A DNA stretch of 6,121 nt from an uncultured Pseudoflavonifractor sp. (GTDB lineage Bacteria; Bacillota_A; Clostridia; Oscillospirales; Oscillospiraceae), in the NCBI GenBank assembly GCA_947575475.1, contig CANPNN010000084.1, forward strand, positions 1 to 6,121, read 5' to 3'. How positions within the stretch are numbered: the stretch's first letter is position 1; every line of letters begins with the position of its first letter. A program made the translations under genes and the position numbers. Below are positions 4,909 through 6,121 of the stretch, in pieces. Below the pieces are notes generated by a model that searched no databases, was not told the origin of the DNA, and saw only the letters and a list, made by a program, of their open reading frames with translations.

Positions 4909-6121
4909 ATGGCAACTTTGGATATTACATCCTACCTGATCCCCGGCAGGCGGGCTCACCTGGTGGGCATCGGCGGGGTATCCATGGCCCCTCTGGCGGA
5001 GGTCCTCCACGGCATGGGCATGGTCATCACCGGCTCCGATTCCCGCCAGAGCGCCACGGTGGATCACCTCCGGTCCATCGGCATCCCGGTCTATATCGGG
5101 CAGAAGGCCGAAAACCTGGGGGAGGCGGAGCTGGTCATCCGCACCGCCGCCGCCCACGACGACAACCCCGAGATCTCCGGCGCCCACACCCGGGGCATCC
5201 CCGTCTTTGAGCGGGCCCAGGCCTGGGGGGCCATCATGCGCCACTACAAGAACGCTCTGTGCGTCTCGGGCACCCACGGGAAGACCACCACCACCAGCAT
5301 GTGCACCCACATCATCATGGCGGCGGGATTGGACCCCACGGTGATGATCGGCGGCACCCTGCCTCTTTTGGGAGCGGGCCACCGGGTGGGTCATGGGGAC
5401 ACCATCGTGCTAGAAAGCTGTGAGTACTGCAACTCTTTCCTCTCCTTCTTCCCCACCATCGCCGTCATCCTCAACGTGGACGCGGACCATCTGGACTTTT
5501 TCAAAGACCTGGAGGATGTGGAGCACTCCTTCCGGGCCTTTGCCGACCTGGTGCCGGAGAAGACGGGACTTATTATCGCCAACCGGGACGACGAGAACAC
5601 CATGGTCACTCTGAAAGGGGAGACCCGGCCCATCCTCACCTTCGGGCTTTCCGAGGGGGACGTCCACGCCGAAAATCTCACTTTTGAGAAGGGGCTGCCC
5701 CGGTTTGACATCGTTTACAAGGGCGAGACCTTCGCCCATGCGGAGCTCCAGGTCCCCGGGGAGCACAACGTCCGGGACGCGCTGGCCGCCGCCGCCGCCA
5801 CCATCTCTCTTGGGGTCCCCGCTGCCGCGGTGGAGAAGGGCCTTTCTGGGTTCCGGGGGGCGGGTCGTCGGTTTGAGAAAAAGGGCGTATGCAACGGCGC
5901 CGACGTGTATGACGACTACGCCCACCACCCCAACGAGGTGAAGGCCCTTCTGAAGACCGCCATGGCCTTGGACTACAAGCGGGTCATCTGCGCCTTCCAG
6001 CCCCACACCTACTCCCGAACCAGCGCCCTGTTTCAGGAGTTCGTGGAGGTGCTGTCCATCCCCCACATGACCCTTCTGGCCGAGATCTACGCCGCCCGGG
6101 AGGACAACACCCTGGGCATCT
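4909..6121 (+). CDS. murC: UDP-N-acetylmuramate-L-alanine ligase (runs off the right edge)
   Basis: MurC joins L-alanine to UDP-MurNAc using ATP, the first amino-acid step of peptidoglycan stem-peptide synthesis, in the cytoplasm. The 404 residues present show the Mur ligase plan. The N-terminal Rossmann-like UDP-binding domain has HLVGIGGVSM (17-26) and TGSDSR (41-46). The central ATPase has the P-loop GTHGKTTT (121-128), an acidic ESCEYCNSFL (169-178), and NVDADHLDFF (189-198). PGEHNVRDALAA (284-295) and the MurC signature DDYAHHPNEVKALL (335-348) follow, then FQPHTYSRT (363-371). About 50 residues are missing at the C-terminus compared with the usual 450-460. The start ATG is preceded by AAAAAGG with a rather long gap of 11 nt; an in-frame GTG at 4900 is too close to that site. 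It has its own promoter and diverges from cca. Confidence 0.97.
   Translation, partial: MATLDITSYLIPGRRAHLVGIGGVSMAPLAEVLHGMGMVITGSDSRQSATVDHLRSIGIPVYIGQKAENLGEAELVIRTAAAHDDNPEISGAHTRGIPVFERAQAWGAIMRHYKNALCVSGTHGKTTTTSMCTHIIMAAGLDPTVMIGGTLPLLGAGHRVGHGDTIVLESCEYCNSFLSFFPTIAVILNVDADHLDFFKDLEDVEHSFRAFADLVPEKTGLIIANRDDENTMVTLKGETRPILTFGLSEGDVHAENLTFEKGLPRFDIVYKGETFAHAELQVPGEHNVRDALAAAAATISLGVPAAAVEKGLSGFRGAGRRFEKKGVCNGADVYDDYAHHPNEVKALLKTAMALDYKRVICAFQPHTYSRTSALFQEFVEVLSIPHMTLLAEIYAAREDNTLGI

Noticed and set aside
3870..5210. Long plus-strand open frame across cca, the intergenic region and the start of murC
   Set aside because: It is antisense to cca and out of frame with murC. Composition is typical of a shadow frame, and it runs through the divergent promoter region.

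Overview
The window reads as chromosomal DNA of a GC-rich, endospore-forming Clostridia member, most likely Oscillospiraceae (Flavonifractor/Oscillibacter-like). The inference rests on the sporulation pair yqfC-yqfD in front of phoH, on strong Shine-Dalgarno sequences, and on roughly 65-75% GC in sampled coding lines. No RNA gene, CRISPR array or insertion sequence was seen. No stretch over 300 bases lacks a gene.

Layout from left to right. Positions 1-1895 (minus strand) hold yqfC, yqfD and the 5' part of phoH in transcription order, the usual Firmicutes arrangement. An intrinsic terminator (1947-1980) separates this operon from the next minus-strand unit. Positions 1987-3022 (minus) hold a two-gene unit: a 108-residue GRAM/PH-like protein and a 233-residue protein of unknown family with two predicted membrane segments. 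Diverging from it is a small XRE-type repressor gene (3142-3396, plus). The 119-bp gap between them carries a near-consensus sigma-A promoter for the minus-strand unit (TTGACA, 17 nt, TATACT). It also carries two copies of the inverted repeat TTGTC-N9-GACAA, one over the -35 box and one just past the expected transcription start. This looks like a compact self-regulated module and is the most interesting part of the window.

Convergent with the XRE gene are an orphan Imm53-type immunity gene (3484-3804, minus, about 42% GC) and cca (3801-4799, minus, tRNA CCA-adding enzyme). They overlap by four bases (ATGA). A strong hairpin (3429-3460) lies between the convergent units. Positions 4909-6121 (plus) hold murC without its C-terminus, driven by a clear promoter (TTGCCA, 17 nt, TATAAT) in the cca/murC divergent gap.

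Taken together, conserved core genes (phoH, cca, murC) and a sporulation operon flank a small accessory segment (about 1947-3804). That segment carries the XRE-controlled GRAM/membrane pair and the low-GC immunity gene.
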